DNA from: Methanobrevibacter sp.
Lineage (GTDB): Archaea > Methanobacteriota > Methanobacteria > Methanobacteriales > Methanobacteriaceae
NCBI GenBank assembly: GCA_016838945.1
Contig: JADLKP010000106.1
Location: 1-7,332, forward strand
Reading direction: 5' to 3'
Length of the DNA stretch: 7,332 nt
Notes under the pieces: generated by a model
The model's input: the letters and a program-made list of their open reading frames with translations, nothing else
The model's database searches: none
Told to the model about the DNA's origin: nothing
Part shown: in pieces, positions 5,512 to 7,332 of the stretch
Position numbering within the stretch: position 1 is the first letter of the stretch
Layout of the letters: each line of letters begins with the position of its first letter
Position numbers and translations under genes: made by a program

Positions 5512-6264
5512 CTAAGGCTCCCAAACACCTAAAAGCTTTTCGACTTCATCTTGGAAATCCAAGAATTCCCTTGATTCCCTTTGTCTAGGCCTTTCAAGAG
5601 GAACCTCCACTACATCCTTTATTCTGCCTGGCCTCTTATCCATGACCACAATCTTGTCTGCCAAATAGACTGCCTCATCCACATCATGGGTTACAAAAAG
5701 GATAGTGGTTTCAAACCTTTTCCAAACTCCAATCAACTGTTCCTGCAAGGTATGCCTATTCAACATATCAACCGCTGAAAACGGCTCATCCATAAGCAAG
5801 ACAGGAGTGTGATTCAATAAGGAACGGATAATAGCCACCCTCTGCTTCATACCACCGGAAAGCTCATGAGGATAACTGTATTTAAAATCAGATAATCCCA
5901 CTCTATCCAAATATCTTTCAGCAGCAGCAAGATTCTCCTCTTTACTATGATCTCCAGATAAGTTTAATCCAAACATTACATTATCTAAAACATTTAACCA
6001 AGGAAATAAAGAATATTGCTGAAAAATAAACCCTCTTTCTTTTGAAGGACTTTCTACAAGTTCTTCTCTATCGTAAATTTCACCACAGTCAGGTGTTTCC
6101 AAACCTGCAACCATCCTTAAAAGGGTTGTTTTTCCACAACCTGAAGGCCCTAAAAGACAGATAAGCTCTCCATCATCAACATGCAAATTCACATCTTTTA
6201 AAGCCATGAAATCTTTATCTTTTGTAACAAATGATTTAGAAACATTTTTTATATCAATTGCCAA
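5512..6264 (-). CDS. ABC transporter ATPase, nitrate/sulfonate/taurine family
   Basis: The nucleotide-binding subunit of an importer of the SsuB/TauB/NrtD family. It would sit on the cytoplasmic face and power uptake with the adjacent permease. With the start at 6264 it has 250 residues, the usual length. Motifs are Walker A GPSGCGKTT (39-47), Q-loop FQQ (81-83), ABC signature LSGGMKQR (135-142), Walker B VLLMDEP (155-161), D-loop SAVD (163-166) and switch His193 in THD. All catalytic residues are present. Start: the AAAAGGTG tract is the ribosome binding site and itself contains the upstream GTG (6273), so the TTG six bases further on (6264), giving MAIDIKNVSKSF, is the likely start; GTG 6273 would add three residues. 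The gene lies 159 bases behind the permease with a tandem repeat between, probably on one transcript. Substrate cannot be read from the ATPase; the family moves sulfonates, taurine, nitrate or pyrimidine thiamine precursors. Confidence 0.92.
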   Translation of the reverse strand: MAIDIKNVSKSFVTKDKDFMALKDVNLHVDDGELICLLGPSGCGKTTLLRMVAGLETPDCGEIYDREELVESPSKERGFIFQQYSLFPWLNVLDNVMFGLNLSGDHSKEENLAAAERYLDRVGLSDFKYSYPHELSGGMKQRVAIIRSLLNHTPVLLMDEPFSAVDMLNRHTLQEQLIGVWKRFETTILFVTHDVDEAVYLADKIVVMDKRPGRIKDVVEVPLERPRQRESREFLDFQDEVEKLLGVWEP

Positions 6265-6325
6265 TATAAACACCTTTTAATAATATACTGAAACCGGCAA
6301 ATATTCTCTCTTCTTTAATAATTTT

Positions 6326-6470
6326 AATTACCAGAATATTGCATCTATGCATTTCTAACTCTGTAATAAAATAAATTACCAGAATATTGCATCTATGCAT
6401 TTCTAACTCCGTAATCAAATAAATTACCAGAATATTCTCTCTTGTGCCTTTCTAAATCCATAATCAAATA
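6326..6470 (-). repeat. 48-bp tandem copies of the permease gene 3' end
   Basis: Units at 6326-6373 and 6374-6421 agree at 46 of 48 bases. The third unit (6422-6470, 49 bases) is the coding end of the permease gene itself, specifying FDYGFRKAQERIFW and stop. The outer copies match it at about 41 of 49 positions but lack one base and hold an in-frame TAG, so they are non-coding. All three keep ATATTCTGGTAA (the codons around IFW-stop). The two outer copies share a change that creates TGCAT-CT-ATGCA, absent from the coding copy. The array occupies most of the permease-ATPase spacer. Confidence 0.9.
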
Positions 6471-7167
6471 AAATACCAATAATACCGATAATTATCATAC
6501 CGACCACTACAGTTCCTGGCTGGAACAATTGACTTGCAGTCAATATCATATATCCTAAACCTCTGCTTGATGCAATCATCTCAGCGGATACTGTACACAT
6601 CAAAGCGATACTAACCCCTACCTTAAGTCCTGAGACAATATAAGGCAATGCGGAAGGAAGCACTATTTGGGTTAGGATATTCCAATTGTTAGCACCTAAA
6701 GTTTGAGCAGCTTCAATCAATACCTTATCGGTTCTCTTTACACCATCAATTGTATATACAAGTACAGAGAATACACAACCGATAAAGATTACGAATACTG
6801 CTGAAGACAATCCTATACCGAACCAAAGAATGGAAAATGGAATCCAGGAGATAGGTGGAATAGGTCTCAAGATACTGATGATCAATGAGCTTAATCTGTC
6901 TAAAGTCTCATACCATCCAAGAACTATTCCTAAAGGAATTGCAACTACAGATGCAAGGATAATACCTGAAAATACCTTTATAAGAGTGCTTGAAGTATGC
7001 ATAGCCAATTTTCCATTGATAATTAAAGTCCATGCAGCAGTAAATACGTTTACAGGGCTTGGTAAAATATAGTATGGAATCATGTGCAAACCATCAGTAA
7101 GAAGATACCAGATAACCAGAAGTATAGCAGGTAAAATAAATGGTAAAATTTTTTTCTCAATATTCAC
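6424..7167 (-). CDS. ABC transporter permease, SsuC/TauC/NrtB family
   Basis: The membrane subunit of a binding-protein-dependent importer, partner of the ATPase gene just downstream. With the start at 7167 it has 247 residues, typical for the family. About six hydrophobic segments are visible (roughly 8-24, 62-85, 95-118, 121-140, 175-195 and 217-235). The cytoplasmic coupling loop has the EAA motif EAAQTLGANNWN (152-163, Gly158), followed by IVLPSALPYI. The RPIPPISWIPFSILWFGIG stretch (101-119) is characteristic of the nitrate/sulfonate/taurine group. Start: AGTGAT (7177-7172) is the ribosome binding site and contains the upstream GTG at 7176; the GTG four bases further on (7167) is in frame, while the overlapping ATG (7169) runs straight into TGA. 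The binding protein is not in the window; it may lie beyond the right edge or elsewhere in the genome. The 3' end of the gene is tandemly repeated after the stop. Confidence 0.92.
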   Translation of the reverse strand: MNIEKKILPFILPAILLVIWYLLTDGLHMIPYYILPSPVNVFTAAWTLIINGKLAMHTSSTLIKVFSGIILASVVAIPLGIVLGWYETLDRLSSLIISILRPIPPISWIPFSILWFGIGLSSAVFVIFIGCVFSVLVYTIDGVKRTDKVLIEAAQTLGANNWNILTQIVLPSALPYIVSGLKVGVSIALMCTVSAEMIASSRGLGYMILTASQLFQPGTVVVGMIIIGIIGILFDYGFRKAQERIFW

Positions 7168-7332
7168 ATAAATCACTATCTAAAAAATTATTTAATATAA
7201 TCTATTAACCAATAATTCTTGCTTAAAAATAACTTTTTTTAAAAAATTAAATAATAATTAATTAATGAATTATATCATCATTATAGTAATAATTATCAAT
7301 TCATAAATCAATAATCATTATCATTCCATATA
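7168..7332 (-). promoter_or_regulatory. Upstream region of the ABC operon
   Basis: This is 165 bases of nearly pure A/T sequence with no credible open frame. On the - strand TTATATTAAATAA (about 7202-7190) and TTTTTTAAAAAAAG (about 7244-7231) are TATA-like candidates. Farther out, ATGAATT (7265-7271) and AATTCAT (7298-7304) form an inverted repeat, and ATAAT-C-ATTAT (7311-7321) is a near-palindrome; both could be regulator sites, but chance matches are common at this composition. The region probably holds the operon promoter unless a gene beyond the window is co-transcribed. Confidence 0.35.

Noticed and set aside
5346..5528. Small - strand open frame of 60 codons with a very hydrophobic C-terminal half
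   Set aside because: It overlaps the end of the ATPase gene, the hairpin module and the U-rich terminator; its Phe/Ile/Leu content is just T-runs read as codons, and it has no ribosome binding site.
6271..6423. A small gene between ATPase and permease
   Set aside because: The spacer is filled by decayed copies of the permease 3' end with stops in each copy; no frame with a ribosome binding site was found.
7311..7332. A true Fur box
   Set aside because: Only part of the GATAAT hexamer pattern is present, in sequence that is almost all A/T, and no iron-related gene is seen in the window.

Overview
The window looks like a chromosomal segment of a methanogenic archaeon of the order Methanobacteriales, most likely Methanobrevibacter. 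The evidence is very AT-rich DNA, GGTGAT-type ribosome binding sites, an archaeal prolyl-tRNA synthetase with a C-terminal zinc module, a coenzyme F420 gene (cofC), and a secreted adhesin-like beta-helix protein of the kind that is abundant in this genus. Species is not assigned from sequence alone.

Layout. Three housekeeping genes lie on the + strand: proS (102-1508), cofC (1647-2354) and thiD (2442-3233). They serve translation, F420 biosynthesis and thiamine biosynthesis and share no pathway. Three genes then lie on the - strand, read right to left: an ABC transporter permease (7167-6424) and its ATPase (6264-5512) of the nitrate/sulfonate/taurine (SsuCB/TauCB) family, followed by a secreted adhesin-like protein (5247-3484). 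No substrate-binding protein of the transporter is in the window. ThiD and the adhesin gene converge on a 250-bp A/T-rich spacer.

The coding content is ordinary; the unusual material is between the genes. (1) The same 3'-end hairpin module follows the stop codons of proS (+) and the ABC ATPase gene (-). Its outer arms and its 3' tail are nearly identical, while the tip of the stem differs in sequence but stays paired, which suggests a dispersed, structure-conserved terminator or 3'-UTR element. (2) The last ~48 bp of the permease gene are followed by two further decayed tandem copies of the same segment, each still carrying the terminal ATATTCTGGTAA. (3) A six-unit, ~26-bp tandem array (53-bp dimer) fills the thiD/adhesin spacer; read on the adhesin strand it is a series of U-tracts. 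(4) The adhesin gene carries three perfect 48-bp in-frame repeats coding for an Asn/Thr/Gly-rich stalk.

Several starts are set by the ribosome binding site. The GTGAT-type site itself contains a GTG, or the next ATG is out of frame, so the longest open frame is probably not the real one for cofC, thiD, the ATPase and the permease. No tRNA, rRNA, CRISPR array, insertion sequence or integrase was seen.
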